Shown here piece by piece: positions 28,401 to 43,400 of a stretch of DNA of 64,000 nucleotides; the first letter of the stretch is position 1, and each line of letters begins with the position of its first letter. A program made the translations under genes and the position numbers. This DNA is from Amblyornis subalaris (taxonomy: Eukaryota; Chordata; Aves; Passeriformes; Ptilonorhynchidae): assembly GCA_018881555.1 (NCBI GenBank), contig JACAXG010000025.1, positions 8,129,899 to 8,193,898 of the forward strand, in the 5' to 3' direction. A model generated the notes under the pieces. The model saw nothing but the letters and a program-made list of their open reading frames with translations, was not told where the DNA came from and did not search any database.

Positions 28401-31400
28401 TACTAGTTTCTTGGCAGAATCTACTCAAATATTTTCACTGAACCTTAGATGAGACTTATTGTCTGCATGTCCCTAGGAAACACTCTCTGGAGGGACACAN
28501 AAAAAAGCACTTTTAAGTTATAGTGGGGGACACACACTGACATTTCCTACCAGCCTACCAAGTGTGAAACAAATATTGCAGACTAAATTATATTTTTTCA
28601 AGGATCAACTGAAAGGGGCAAAAAAGTTGGTCCCTACTTAAAGCTGGTGCTTCAGTGCAGGTAACTGCAATGCCTCAGAACGAGGTTTTGCAACTTTTCT
28701 GTGAGTTTAATGGAGAGAAAGTCCAGACTCCGTGAAGCTCTAGCCCCANAGAAAGCAACTAATCTACTGGACCACAGCTCTAGCTGACATAAAGCAGAAC
28801 AGCTCTACTGGCTTCAAAGGGGATGCACTGATTTACCTCACTTGAGGGTTTTGCCAAAAGCTTTTTATACCTGAAAGACCAATAANTTAATTTGCATTTT
28901 ACAGCATTGAGTGGGAGAATAGAACAAGAAAGGGTCATGCTTTTCTTCTCTAAAAATAGACAATGTGTTGACGGCAGAAAACAAGGTTTGCAAACTGAAT
29001 TTTACAGAAAGACAGAACTGCATTTACCATTTAGTGTAATGAAATGTAATCTTACAAGTGCTTTTTATATAACCTGAATTGCAGAGTATTCGAGGTACCA
29101 CTGATCTATAAAATGAATGTTTACCTCTGATTTTAAGCAGATTATCAAAATATCTAGATAAATACTACTCAACACTAACCTAACTTTTACTGAAGATGGA
29201 GTGGGGGAGAAGAGAAATACTTAATGTCTGAGAAGATAAAGGTTAACAAAGCAGATCATTTGTTTAAGGAGCTGCAGGAGGATTTCTGAGGTCTGTCATG
29301 TTGACTACGTCAGTATAAAGGTTTTGCTCAACAAACAGTCTCTGCCCTGTTCTCACAGGTTATTTTGTTTACCTCTTCATTTATGGTGTACTCACTGGGT
29401 GAAAGAACATGGGAAAGTCTTATTGGGATAACAGGATACCAGCACCTGCATCACTGGAAGGATGCAGAGGACAGGAGGGGAAATAGGTATCTGTGTTTTT
29501 ATGAGTAAGGAAAAGGATTTTTATTTTCCATTCCAAGCATTTTGCAGGCTGTAAAATGTCCAAATTTCAACAGATGAACTGNAGTAGTGGGTGAATCTGT
29601 TCTTCTTTTAATATTTATGCAACACTATTCCTCTAGGCCTGAAACAGGCTCAATGGAACATTATTAGGACAATTAAAATGAAAAATGCAAATGTAGAGCA
29701 ATCAGAGGCTTGTGTAGGTTTAAAACAAGGACCAGGAGGAGGGCTACAATGACTACTCTTAAAAGCCAGACTTAGAAGTCTGCTAAATAGCAAAATGCAA
29801 AGCAAGGATGTATTCTAAGTAATGCTGAGGGATGGTAAGACAGAAAGCCAACGAGCAATTGTGGATGGATCCCACTAGGATCACACCGGGCTCCACATCC
29901 TTGTCAGCTCGTGAAAGGAGAAAGAACTAGCAAGACACAAACAGATCTTTTGTTAAACCCACACTTTTAAGACCAGAGCTTTAATCTGNGAGCAGCCAAC
30001 ACAAAAGGAGAATTGTGGAAGTATTAGAGCAGAATTTAGAGCTCAAGAATAATGGAGAAGAAAATTGGAAAATAATTAACACTAGTAGGAAACCATGCCC
30101 AGACTAAATTAAGAGAGTTGGAGAAGGAGTGAGTCCCTAAGAGCAGCTATGAAACATGCTTCTAAAATTAATATGTGAAAAGGAGCTGCACATTTTATTT
30201 GAAATGAAAATAATTATGTTTAAAAATAGCCTACTGTCAACTCTATAAACTCTTCAGTGAATTGACTTATGTTTTCTCAGTCATTCCATATTTTTAATGG
30301 ACCTTGTAGGAGTTTTTGAGAGAAAGACACAAAACGCAGCTCTTTTCCTCTCAGGTGCTGTTAAGACTGTTTCTGATCATATAAACAATTATCAATCAAG
30401 TGCTCAAGACAAATGCAGCCAGTTCAACAGCTATTTAGACAAGACTATTTGGTGCTGAAAATCATTTTAGGTGTATTGCAAACTTGAAGCTACACAGCTG
30501 ATTTTTGGCTCTTTGGATATTCCCGAGGCTGTTACCTCTCCGTTACTCATAGTACATAAGCAGTTGCCTAAAAACATGACTTTTGGTTCCCTGAAAATTA
30601 ACTGGAATTTTACAGATGACAGAAGGGTAAAATGAGGTATGAGCATTCCCTTTGCTCTAATTGCAGCACAGCTTTACTCATTATGGATTAGAAAAAGCCA
30701 ACATGAATGTGCTGATCTTTGTGGGATCCCCAGCTATTTCTCCAGTAAAAGGATTAGGGAATAACTGCAACTAGCAGGTAATCTGCTGTGTTGTTTTCTA
30801 GCTACAAGTTTACTTTTTCTCACTCCCAAAAATTTATTTTCTCATCTGCTAATTTTCTGAAATTATTTATTTTCTAAGTGTACATTCTAGAGTCATGACA
30901 TTGTCAGGCTTCCACTTTGAAAAATGTCTCCAGTGATGAATTTGGTCTGATCATTAACGTCAACTTCCTACATCAGTCCTTACAAAGTCTTCCACAAAAC
31001 TCTCTTGGCTCTCCTTTGTCCTCTTTCCTTCTTCCATCCCTGAACTTTTGCTGAAATATCTCATTCTCTTTTCAGTTCAAGTGAAAGCCCCAGTATATCA
31101 TAAGAGAAGATGCCTGTGCCCAGGGCACACACACTGACGTGTGGAATTGTACCAGCAGAAGGTAGCAAGTCTCAGTTTCTGCTCTCTCCTGTTGAGGTTA
31201 GTGACCTTAATGAAATTGAACTGGCATTTCTAATCCTGCCAGAGGTACGGAGTGTTAGAAACACCACTGATCCCCAAAGAAACAGAGCNGTAAGGATTTA
31301 TGACCTGCACAAATCAGCATCACAAATGTTCCAGATGACCTGGGCCGATTGTGAAATGAGCCAGTTCACAACTTATGGCAGACTATAAAGGGCCTACATC

Positions 31401-34400
31401 TATTGAAGAGCTTGTTTGCAAGAAGGTCATGGCACATGTGGCTCTGCCTACATACGTGTTATTAACAGACTTGAAATTATGTGTAGAAAAACTTTATTAT
31501 AGGAAGTCTTGATATTCAACAGATATAATTTTCTAAAGCATCCTTTTCTGGTGAAAAGTGAGTGCCTCATTTGACCTTAAATACTAAAATATACTGAAGC
31601 TGGTTTGTGTCTGCCTGTAATAGTCTTTGAAAACAATCCTTCAAGCTAGGAGGCATCTACACAGTGACACGTCTAACATTTGGGCCACACTAGCTGGAAA
31701 ATAAGCTATAACTACAAAAAATTAACTCATCGTTTAGAGTCCAAGTAAGATGAATTTATTAACAAATTCCCTTCCTCTTTATGTTAAGAATACANGAGCA
31801 ATTTATTTGCAAGCAGGCAAGAGACAATTCAGACTAGTCCACCTGGACTAAAAAGTTAGTGTGTAGAGCAAAGCAGATAATTTTCTTCCAGTGTAATGGA
31901 TTCAAATGTCCATGATGATTAAATAATTTCAGTAAAAAATGCACAAACGTTAGCCAAGTAAGGCAATACATCTATGCACAGTAAACAGCATAGAATGATA
32001 ACATCAGTTTAAAGTTGTACACTATGTTTTCTACAACCACATAGGGGATTTGTAATCTTCACCATTGAAGGTGGAAAATGTGACACTTTCTACAAGGTAA
32101 AGAATGAGCAAATCTGATTCTTCCTTTAAAGGACAGTTATTTTACCAGAATAAAATAAAATAAAATTCAAAACAACTCTTCCANATTTTGTAGGAAAGAC
32201 AAGATGTTCACAGCATCAGGGTGCCTCGTTTCAAAGATACATCAGCAAGAGGAGANTACAACTTGCACATAAAATGCAAACAGTTCAAACACAGCTAGGA
32301 AACACTTTTTCCCCTAAAAGGTGTGGATCTTGTGTAACAGCCCTGCCGGNTCAGGTTGTTCCCATGGAAAGAGGCATCCTTACAAATACCTAGAGAGATG
32401 CCAAATATGACACACAATTGCTCCAAACTCAAGCCATTGATTTTGGTTTTCCTTGCTAGAAAGCCAAATTGCTTCCCATACTTCTGCCGCTAAGCTTTGT
32501 TTTTCAGGATCCCAAAAGGAAACCATACTTCCTTTGTCCTTTTTTTCTGACTCTTCTGTGTTTCCTGTTTCCTTTTGGAGTTTTATTAGTTCTTTTCATC
32601 GCTCAGAAATACTCTGTTCCTTTAGTACCCTAATGTTTCACATGAATAGGATGGAACTCGTCCTCTTCAGGTGGNAATTTCAACTTGAGGGTAAATATAA
32701 CTAATTGTTCCAAGGAAACAACCTTTTTTCACAGCAAACATACCTGAGCTGAATTTCATATTGCCCTGCATGACGAGACTGCACATTCCTCAAGACCAGC
32801 GTGAAGATGTCTTCATTTTGCAGGATTTCACACNTTGTTCCCGGCGTTATTTCTTTTCCATCCTTAAACCAGTGAACAGTGGGGAAAGGATCTCCAGCAA
32901 TGGCACAGGATATAAGGACATTTTGGCCAGGAGCTGCTGTCACTGATCTTGGTTTGCTAATGAACCAGGGCTGAATACCATCTTGAGGTTCTGTAGTTTA
33001 CAAACACAATTTACAAATCAGAAGCAAATGCCAAGCTTGAATGTCACTGCTAAGCTAACTAATTTCAGGGAAGGCAATCAAAGGCAAGGAAAGTTATTTT
33101 GAACATGCAGGGTATAAGTTTTTAATCTGAAAATAAGTCAGGCTTTAATTTTGGAAGTAACTTGTGTTCGTACTAAAATTAATCATTTACTTGGCACTTT
33201 ACTGGCTCAGTCCAGGCTTATATTAAGAGCAAAACAAAGGGACTTTAAAGCTGCCCTAAAAGGAATCTTGGAGTTTTGTCCTTAGAGAATACGGCTAGTA
33301 ACAGCTTTAAGGGCAAGCAACAGTACTATGACTGCTGTGCAGTTGAGAGCTCATGTAATAAATCATCATTAACAATTGCATTAAATTGCATTTAATATAG
33401 AAGACTGACCCTGAGGCTGTATCTCAGGGGGGATTGGAGGGGAGAGGAAGGCCTGAATTCAGAGCAGACAATGACAACAGGCTAAAGAGCTCTCTCAAAC
33501 ACTGTGGATAAGATACTTTACATTAAAAATAATAAAAGTTTTGCACTNATTTCCAATACTTCTCAGTAACGACTATGAGGAAATGTCAACNTTCAGTAAG
33601 ACTAGAAGAAGTCCTCTGTCACAAAGGTAGTGTGTGCTGAATCACAGGACGTTTGTAGGTACTCGTGTGTTTACTGTGGGATTTACATCATATGAGGAGA
33701 TTCAGAGCCAAATTTTTTACAGCTAGTTCTCAGATTGCAGAAATCCTGTGTTCCTTACCTGCTGCCACTACAATGCTAACACTAAAGCCAGGACACCCAG
33801 CTCCTAGACAGCTTTTCCAAATACTAAGGGCTTCAATTAGAAACAAAAACATAATAAAAGGTTTACTTTAAGTCCACAGTTAAGTAAGCCTGATAGTTAT
33901 AATCTGAAGCTGCAGTTAGCAGAAGTTTTGCACTGTCCCTAGAAATAGGACTCAGGAATGCATTTTTGAAATAGTAACATAATGTTCCAGAGTGAAAAGA
34001 TGTTTTTAAAGCTGCTTCTGCTCAGNATCCTTTTTAATTCAGATGCAGAGACTGAGAAATCTGAGCATCCTTCACAACAAACCTTATAAACACTCATGTA
34101 TTTTAAACAGACATTCCTCCAGCTCATTAGAATTATTTTGTTTTACCATTTTGTAATGTGAAGAGGAACTTTATACCTTGAACTGTCAATGTAGCCTGGG
34201 TTTGACTTTCTCCTACTTCATTCCAGGCTTCACAGGTGTATTTGCCTGTGTCTTCAGGAAACACCTCCTGGATATACAGACTGTACTCATTGCCTTTCTT
34301 CTCAAAGTGGAAATCTTCTGTCTCCTGGATTTCTTTCCCATTATGCAGCCAGATAATTTCAGGAGGTGGGTTAGCTGAAAAATATAAAACAACAAAAATC

Positions 34401-37400
34401 TGAGACACACACAAGACCCCACCATATGTGGATTAAGAAAATGAACAGGTTGGGGTTTTTTTGCCATCTGATTCTGCAATTTCATCTTCAAACAATTCAG
34501 GAATTTCATTAACTNTGTCAAAGACGTGCAATGTGGAATAGTCTGTCTTAGTATGGTTAAAATACAAATGAATAAGGGAAGCATGTATACAACAGAGAGG
34601 GAGAATGAGTTCTAGATACCACGAAGATGGTTATTTAGAGTTTCTGTTACCAAAGTTCAAACCAGGACTGCTCTTTTCTCCAGCACTAATATTACCCCAG
34701 CTGACAGGAACTCAATTTTATTTGGTTCACAACAAAAGCTANTACAAGTCCACTGAGACTTTTAGTTCAACAGGAGGACCCAGTAATAAGCTTATATTAT
34801 TATATCATTCCAATAAAGAAACACTTCTACAGATCTGAACCCATTAACACTGGACAATATTCATCCACCTTCAAGATCAGATTAAATAAACATAGCTGTC
34901 AAATAACTGGTTCCTACAAATATTACTTCCAAATGCAAAGACACTGCTAAAAAATGGAAACCCCCACATACTTGGCAGCAGGACTTACATTTTTTAAGTA
35001 ATACTGTTCTATAGCTACGCACCTGATACCTCCACAGTCATTATCACTTGACTTCCGTCCATTACTTTGAGGTCAGTTAGGCCTTTAAGGAAGATGGGTG
35101 CAAAAGTCTTGTTTAACTTTGCAGCCTGTGGACTTTCTCCCTTCTTGCTGCTCTTCTTTTCTGTGAAGTCAAAAAGAGAACAAAAGAGGTCTCTTACTGG
35201 AATTTTCATGAGAAGCTGTAACTGACCTTAGGTTCAACACGATTTTGAGACAGTGGTTTCGTTTCAGCTCTCAGAAGGCAAAAATAACTGAACCACCCAG
35301 TGTACCTGTTTTGCCTTGCCAGTATTCCAAGCAGAAAGACAAGAAATAGGAATGGAACTGTCCTACTTCCACAAATCCTCTCAAATCATTGCTAACAGAT
35401 TTCATAGAGTATCACTCAGAAATTACACTCATTTTCCCCAAGTACACATGCTCAGGTGAACAAAAACACCAAAGCAACCCAACAACTTGTAACCAAAAAT
35501 TCAATGTTTTTAATCACTGCTAAAGTAATCTAAAAATCCTAGGGTACATTAAAAGTTGCCATTGTCATGACTGATGTGTTAAAAATGTAAGCTCACAGGA
35601 GCATAGGATTTGCAACTCTGTAAAAAACTCTAAACCACTCAGATTTTTAGACAGTCAATATTGAATAGGCATGACTTCACCATTCTCCTCTCCTTTACTT
35701 CACTTAGGCAACTGATGGATGATGGGAAAGATTGAAACCTGCGGTTAACAATATATATCACAAAATGAACTGTTGGATTAGGGTCAATTTTTTTTTTTCT
35801 TTTGAGGCTGTACAATCAAATGCTGAGAGTGGAATTAAATAATTCACTCCTAGAAATTAAATCTATCTGTGATACNTTATTTGAGTAGCCATGGTGGTCT
35901 CCTCTGTCTTACATTTGGAGGCTATGAAGCAAAACCATTTAACTGTGATCTACAGGGTACACTAGACCAGGAAATCTACTCCTGCTCTAAAAACCTAAGC
36001 AAAGACACTTCTGAAGCCCAAGCAGCGATCATGACCAAATGTAAAAAGTCATAAATATTTATTGGTCACTTGGATACACTTTTTGTTTGGTTTAGTTTGT
36101 GTTCAGACCTCTTACGTCTTGCCTTTAAAACGCCAACCCTATGTTCTATCCATACCTGAAAATAGTTTTATTTTGCTTATTCCTACTTTCAAAATTTTCA
36201 AAGGAATATCAAGAACATCCAAAATAGTATTACAGNGACAGAAAGTGCCAGGCTGGAGAAAAACCACAGTTCGTAAAATTATGATTAGAAAAAAAGACAG
36301 CACCTCACTGAGCAAGCCCACTGAACCTCCTGGAGGCAAAAAGTTAAGTTTGTCCCAGGGTAATTCGAGCTCAACATAAANTTGGAAGCTGCCTGGAGGG
36401 GAAGTTTTTCCTCTTCCCTAGCAAAGCTTTTTCTAGCCAAAATCTTGGCTGACTGGCTCATGTCGTAGGTCTTTTCTTGGCACTGAGCAGTGAGACATTG
36501 ATGCATGTGAGAATGGAAATATGGGACCTGACTGAGACCCACTCAGGTCGGTGTTATGGAAGTGCAACTCTCAANTGCCTGATTCACCATCAGAGCACAC
36601 TGATGAGTCTTAGGGCTTCCCAAAGCACCTTGGAAGTGACTAATGCTGTACAGAAAACAGCCAAGAAGTTGGGTGAAATTCACCTACAGTAATAAACTGC
36701 TGTGGTTCACCCTAGCCCTCTGTTTTGTAATGTTTACTCAGAGAAACAGCTTCGAACAACTCCTGTACNAAGCAATATCAGCACATGCTCCTTCACTGCT
36801 CTGATGCGTTGCAGAAAATCCCTTTGTCCCTCAAAGCGAAACAGACCCATGGGGGAAAGCAGAAATNCATTTCATGGAAAAAAGGAGGAAAAGAAGATGA
36901 AGAAAAGAAGAAAAGGAAAAAAACAATAAAATAGTAAGACAGGAAAGAGGCATAGAAAAAAAAAGAATGCAAAGTACACTTAAAAAGTAATGTTCTGTTA
37001 TCCCTTTTACTGAAATAATTAATCACATTGCAATTCTAGAAGGCAGATATGCAATAAGAGGAGAGAGGAGAAAGAAAAACAGAAGCAGAGGTGTGGCTCT
37101 AGACCAACAGAGAAACAGACCTGGGGTCTGATCAGGTAAGTTCAAGCCTTCAGAGAAGGACAGGCAATGAAAAAAGAGCTGAACCAACTCCCACAAGAGT
37201 TAACAGTGACCAGGAAACAAATCTGCTCGTAGTGGTTCTAGCAGCAATTCTCCCAGAGCCCTGGTACAAACAGCATTAAGTCTGAGCAGCTCTGCACACC
37301 CCTCACAACTGGCTCTTTGCTNTATTGGACTCATATGCCTGCTGCATGTAGTCTAAATAAATGGATTTTTATAATCAAGNAAGACAATACAGTATAACAG

Positions 37401-40400
37401 CCTCAGCTTATTAAAAAGAAATGTGTGAGCAACTACAGCAGAAGCAGAGCAAAATAATTTCCCATAAGGAATTTTTCAGCAGTGCTAACTCCTCCAAAAT
37501 ATGTGCTGCAGACATGAAAGATTCATGTACTGGAATAAAACCACCTTAGACGGAGCTACATAAACATTAAACGGAAGCAAGCAAATAATTCAGAGTAATT
37601 GCATATATGAATCACAAACCCAACAAGTTCACAAAAAAGATAGGCCTCAATTTTCTAAGTCATCTCAGGCAGATGTATCCCATGGTGGTGAGGAGACCTA
37701 CTGATATGAGTGACATTAAGAAGATTAATGGGGGTTGCAGGTACCTACCCGAAAAGAGGGACCTGTAGGACTTAAAGGATGAAAATCAACTCACCANTGT
37801 TACTGATCAGTGCTCACTTTTTGTAAGTGAAGATGTCAAATTGAAACGAAGGGGGCCAGAACCTGCCTCACCACTGCACAAATCTTAAAAAAATAGTGCT
37901 TACACTAAATTTAANCATTGCATAGGTTTATGCTGACCTCCTGGATGAAGACCAGTTCTGTGCTTAAACAGAAACTTAGGATGGCAAGTATCAAAACAAC
38001 AGAAGTCTGTGGTATGTGAGTAGTAAAAAACTTTGAAGAATATAGCTTCAACAGTACAAGAAAAGTTAGTGGAGAGACTAAAGACCTATTTCATTAGGGG
38101 AACATGAATGTAATCATGCAGAAGAACATTAAGATGGATTATTAAGCCTGAAATATTGAAAACTTGAGGCTTAGTCCCAGGACAGAAAAAAAAAAGCAAC
38201 TTTCTGAAGACATTCCTGCCCTTGTAATTACACTTTGATTTAGACCTTGAAGTATTACCTGATTTATCAATACCTATTTGTAAAACAGGAGTAAAAACAT
38301 CTCTCTATCTATTGCTGATGTTCTTTGGAGCACAGGGGAAATGAAGACATTTGTTTACCAACAGATACAAAATCTCTTGTACATAAGAGCTCAGAAATAA
38401 GAGGCTATCATGGCTAAAGCAGCCAGCATTCCTATACAAACATGTGACATCAAGGATACAGTAAATATATAGACAGTAAGTCTGACTCCATGGCAAATGG
38501 AACAGGCTTTCTTCAAAAGACAAGCATTCTCCCCTACTTCTAAAATATATATTTTTAATGGGGATCTCTAACCTTATGCTACTGCTGTTCAGAGGTGTAT
38601 GTTGATCAGTAGCATATGTTTATTGCACCGACAACTTAATCAGAATATCACAGAAATAGTCTAATATTTCTCGCTGTGGCAGCAACAATTACGAAGACTT
38701 TAGTTCTAACCTATAAATGCTATTTGTTCATTAAGAAGCCATAAGAGCTCACTTCACGTAATTTTTCTTCCTATATTTAAAATTTGGTGTTCTGGGCTTC
38801 TAGACTTATAAAAAATTAAAATTACCTACTGACAACTTTAGTTTCTCACAGGTGTTTTACACAAGACAACACAGTCCATTTTAGTTATGTTATTTAGTCT
38901 TAGCCTAAAATCATTGCATTTTCTCAGAAGGACTAATACAATCATGTAGAGGCCAAATTTCAAAGTCTGAATGTTAACTATTTTCAAATTCTTCTGAAGC
39001 TTGTAAATACTTTTAGTTGTTTATTTATGCCATAGCACTGTGCAGTGACTCAGTGTTTGTCTGATGAATGCTTTAATATTTAATAATTTTATGATGAAAT
39101 AGCAGTGCTGTGCATTTTCTCAGCTTATTTTAATATTCCTAAGAGCTCCTTCAATTTTAGCCTTTTAGGTCTTCTTTGGAAAAACAGCAATCAAATTGAT
39201 TTTGGAGTAAAAAGATGGGACGCTGATCATTTGAGATTAAGCAAATAACTCCTGTTCCCATTTATGGCAAAAAGATACTGTGTGGTTTTGCTTCCTTTTG
39301 AAAACACCTGGCTAAATATTTTGACAGGAAAATATTATAAGGAAAACCATACACAAAAACCCAGGAACGGTTTGCAAAAGGNTAGCTTCAAAAAGTGCAA
39401 CCACCGTAGAAGTTCACATTCCCTGGCCACAGCCAGGTGCTTTCTAGTCTCATACATCAGGAAAAAAATCCATGACTTGCACCAGGAAAATAGTAGGCAA
39501 GCAGATAAGAAAAACAGGACACAAAGAAGCCGGCTGCACAGAAAGCCCTGGCTTTTTATTAGGGCTTGCTTTCTCTCATTCCTCCAAAGTCTTTTTCACC
39601 ACATGAACTCTGCTGGGGCTCTCAGTGAGTGCTGGCTTCGCAGCCCAAAGTCGGAGGACAGAAGNAAAGGAAGAAAGCAGAGGTAAACTTCCCAGCTGAG
39701 ATACTGCAAGTCACTGTGCCTCAGGCTGAAACATCCTCTTTCGTAACACTGCAGGGTATTTTTGCTGCCAAAACTACAGACAATAAAAATACAGCACATC
39801 TGGCACCAAAAGGGAAATCTGGAACCTAAGGAAAATTTTGTTTGACATTAGCATAAGGGCATGACTTCATTATGTATCTATGCATCCTCAAGCTTATTCA
39901 ACTGGATGTGAAAAAAGGGGAGATCTGATCTCTCTCTATTATGTTAATGCTCTCTAATCGCCTATAGCCATTTAATAGCTCCCTCATCACTCTTACTTCT
40001 TACTGCTTTCACGTAGGAGTAGGTTCATCTCTAAGAATGAAAACAAGGAATATAAGAGTCAACACATAGTGACTAAAAAATTCNACCCTGGGCAGTCAGT
40101 TTTCTCCGTCCCTTTCCATTCCCCAAGCACCTTCTGCTGGTGCACTCAATTCCCCCCNCCTGGATCATGTCAAGGCAATCCAAGAGAGACATCAGAGAGC
40201 CCTGCCTAGTGCTTGCATAGGTGGGCTTGATAAAATACAGGTACATTTCAATGACTTGTTTTCAGACCTTGCAGATAGTTTACTTTATTTTAGCTTACAA
40301 AAGCTGCCACAATTTGTTAACTACAGTTGTTGGTTTCATGCAGGTCAAATCATGGAAGATAATATGGAATAGAAGATTTTCTNGAAGGTTACTTACAGAG

Positions 40401-43400
40401 AAGGATATTGCACAGAGCTATGGTATAGCATAATGTGTAAGCCCAGCTGGGGCATTTCTGGTGGACAGTGATCTCTCTGTCTCTTCAACAGGCTTTTGGT
40501 AAGGCGTTACACAGGTTATAGATTTAAAAGTGCACCACAATGATGCCACTTATACATTTCTTAAGGTTTTTGTCTTTCCTCAGGCTTTAATATGCATGAA
40601 TGTTGGGAAACAGCAAGTAATAAGATGCACAGCTCAGTGGGAAACACATCCTGGGGGAACAGAAATAGTAAGCAAAGCATGTAAAGGGTACTTTATATAC
40701 CCACATATGTTTTCTACAAAGCAAAAGGAATATAGGCTTTTCCCACCACATTCCCTTGCCCTTGAGGGTTCATTTTTTATTAGAAAGACACTCTAATAAG
40801 TATCCAAATCTATGTTTAAAAAAGCCACTTAGTTCACTAAATCCATAGAGATTAAGGAGAATTTAAACTCTTAAAATTTCTTAAAAGAAATACAGATTCT
40901 CAGCATATTTGGATAGCGATGGGAAGAGAGATATTACCTCTGATACAAAACTATTTCTATTAATCTCTTATTCTGTGTTTCAGTATTTGTGTAATCAATA
41001 GTAAGGCAATCTATCTACAGTGACTATATCAAATTTTTGATTATTTATTAACTCGTATTAATAGAAATTTAAGGTGATAAAAAATGCTTTCCTATTATTT
41101 AAATTTTCTCAATCCAGGTTTTAAAGAGTCCTTATATAAAGTTAGCCTCTGCACATCTGCAGACTGGAAGTTATTGCAAGAGGAGTCTTAATGTTAGCTG
41201 TGGGCCTAAGCCAAAATACACCTGAGTTTTTAAAAACCTAGACCTGAATCAGAAGTTAGGGCTTGAGCACAATTGTAAAGATCTTTATATTGGTAAGCAA
41301 GGGTGAGTTANTGCATTGGTGTGTATCTAATAGAATAAGTGGAAAATTCATGCTGCACTGAACAGTTCAACTGTACAATACACCTGAACCAGTTTAACTG
41401 CAATTATGCAACCAACTATTTACATTCTAAGGTAAAGATACAGATAAATCTATATCCTTGGAAAGAAGGAAGAGAAGAATCTGTAACCACACTGTGGCAT
41501 TCCCACGCCCAGATTTGCTTCTGAAACTGAAGAAGAAAATCCAGATCAGGATGCAAACTTTAAGAAGGGTTCCAAAGACTAGACCTGGGTTTTACCCGGT
41601 CTGTAGTCAAAACAGTTAACATTTTATGGACATTATGTATTCTAGGAAATTTTCTTGTTCATTTCTCTACCCAGATGTACCGAAGATGTTTTCATGTGTG
41701 CTGCAGAATGCTGACATCTCCTGTTGAAATATCAGGACTTCAGCATGCTCAGCACTGCATAGATTCACACAATAATTGAGTTTGGAAGGAACTTCTGGAG
41801 ATTGGCTATTCCAGCCCCCAGCTCAAGCCGGGTCAGCTACAGCCCTGCACATACACACCTCCAGTGCACTAACTCAGTGGCACAAGACCAGGGTTACAAC
41901 TGGTCACAAGTCAAGGACACACAAAGAATAGAGAGTTTGCTGCCTTATGTTCAGAACGCCGCAAACAACTTGCAGTGTTTAGTCTTACAAGAGGTTTAAT
42001 TATACCGCAGGAATCTGTTTGCCAGCATCATGTGGTTGACTGCCAACTAATGCCTGGGCCGAGCCGTGCGGAAGGGCTGCCTCAGCAACATTTACCATTT
42101 ATGGTGTTTAAATATCATCCTGCCTCACAGGCTAATAACTCAACTGAGCTGAGGAGAATGCTTAACTCAAAAAGCTCTGTGCAAGCAGGCTCAGAGAGAG
42201 AAGCAGCAGATTCCAGTAAAACCTCTCAAAGCAAGACTCGGGCTCACACAAAGATCTTCATTTTGAAAAGAGTTTCACATCTTCAAGTGCTTTCAGTGTA
42301 AACAAATCCATTACTAGATCTTATGCTAAAAATGCTATCAAGTGAAAAATTAAGAGATTTTAAAAGGCAGAAAATTGATATGAGGACACACATTTGTCTT
42401 CCTGTAAAGTGTTTTCTCCTCAAGCCTGAAGTGATACAGTCAAAACATTTNCTGCAAGTTTTTCATGAATTCTAAACTTGATTTATAATGGCATAAAAAA
42501 GTATGAGACCTTTATGTTCCTGAGACATGTAGGAATTTTTCTGTTTCCATAAAGATCTCAGGTTGGTATGCCATCCTGGAAACTTAGGTCATGAGAACTA
42601 AGTGTTCAATGACCCAGCAGTGTTCTTTACACATTTACCTCCCATCATTTACTTTTGCCTATATTTGCAATAACAGATCATTTGTTATAATTTGTTTTTT
42701 GTAAATGGAAGGTAAAATTTAAATATCCTTGGGAGATGCTTTCACTGAAGAGCTGGGATAAGTTATAGTCTGTAAGCTGTCCTTGCACAGAAAAACTGTT
42801 AACCTAAGATTGACGATGCCCTAAGCCCACACCAGTCAGGGTGGTTGGGGATATAAAAAGGAGGCCGAGTTCCATTTTATCTTGCCTGGCACACCTCTTT
42901 ATTTTACTCTGGGCTAGTCTTCTAGCTCTATCCTGCAGCTCTGCGTAAGCTCCTTCTTTCCTGAGTCTTTCCTCTGTATGGGACATCACCAGGTGATCAG
43001 TATTTTAACCTGCTTTGTCTACTCAGTTTGTTCTGCAAACAAGAGTTGTTCTGGTTGAGCACTGGAGCAGGCTCCCCAGAGAAGCAGTCACAGCACCAAG
43101 CCTGTGTGAGTTAAAGAACCATTTGAACAAGGCTCTTAGGCACATGGTGAGACTCTTGGGGTGTCCTGCNCAGGGCCAGGAGTTGGACTTGATGATCCTG
43201 ATGGGTCACTTCCAACTCAGCATATTCTATGANTCTNTGCAACTGAGATGGCACCCCAGAAATCCCACTATCAAAAGGCTGACTGCACCACTAAGAATCA
43301 TGATTTGGGTGAACAGTCAAACTAGAATAGAATAGACTATCTCAACGGAATGAGGCCTACAAGGAACATCTAGTCCAGCTGCCTGACCAATTCAGAGCAG

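Noticed and set aside
39264..39686. 140-codon open frame, plus strand
   Set aside because: No recognisable domain. It contains ambiguous codons, and AT-rich intron of this length is expected to contain a few such frames.
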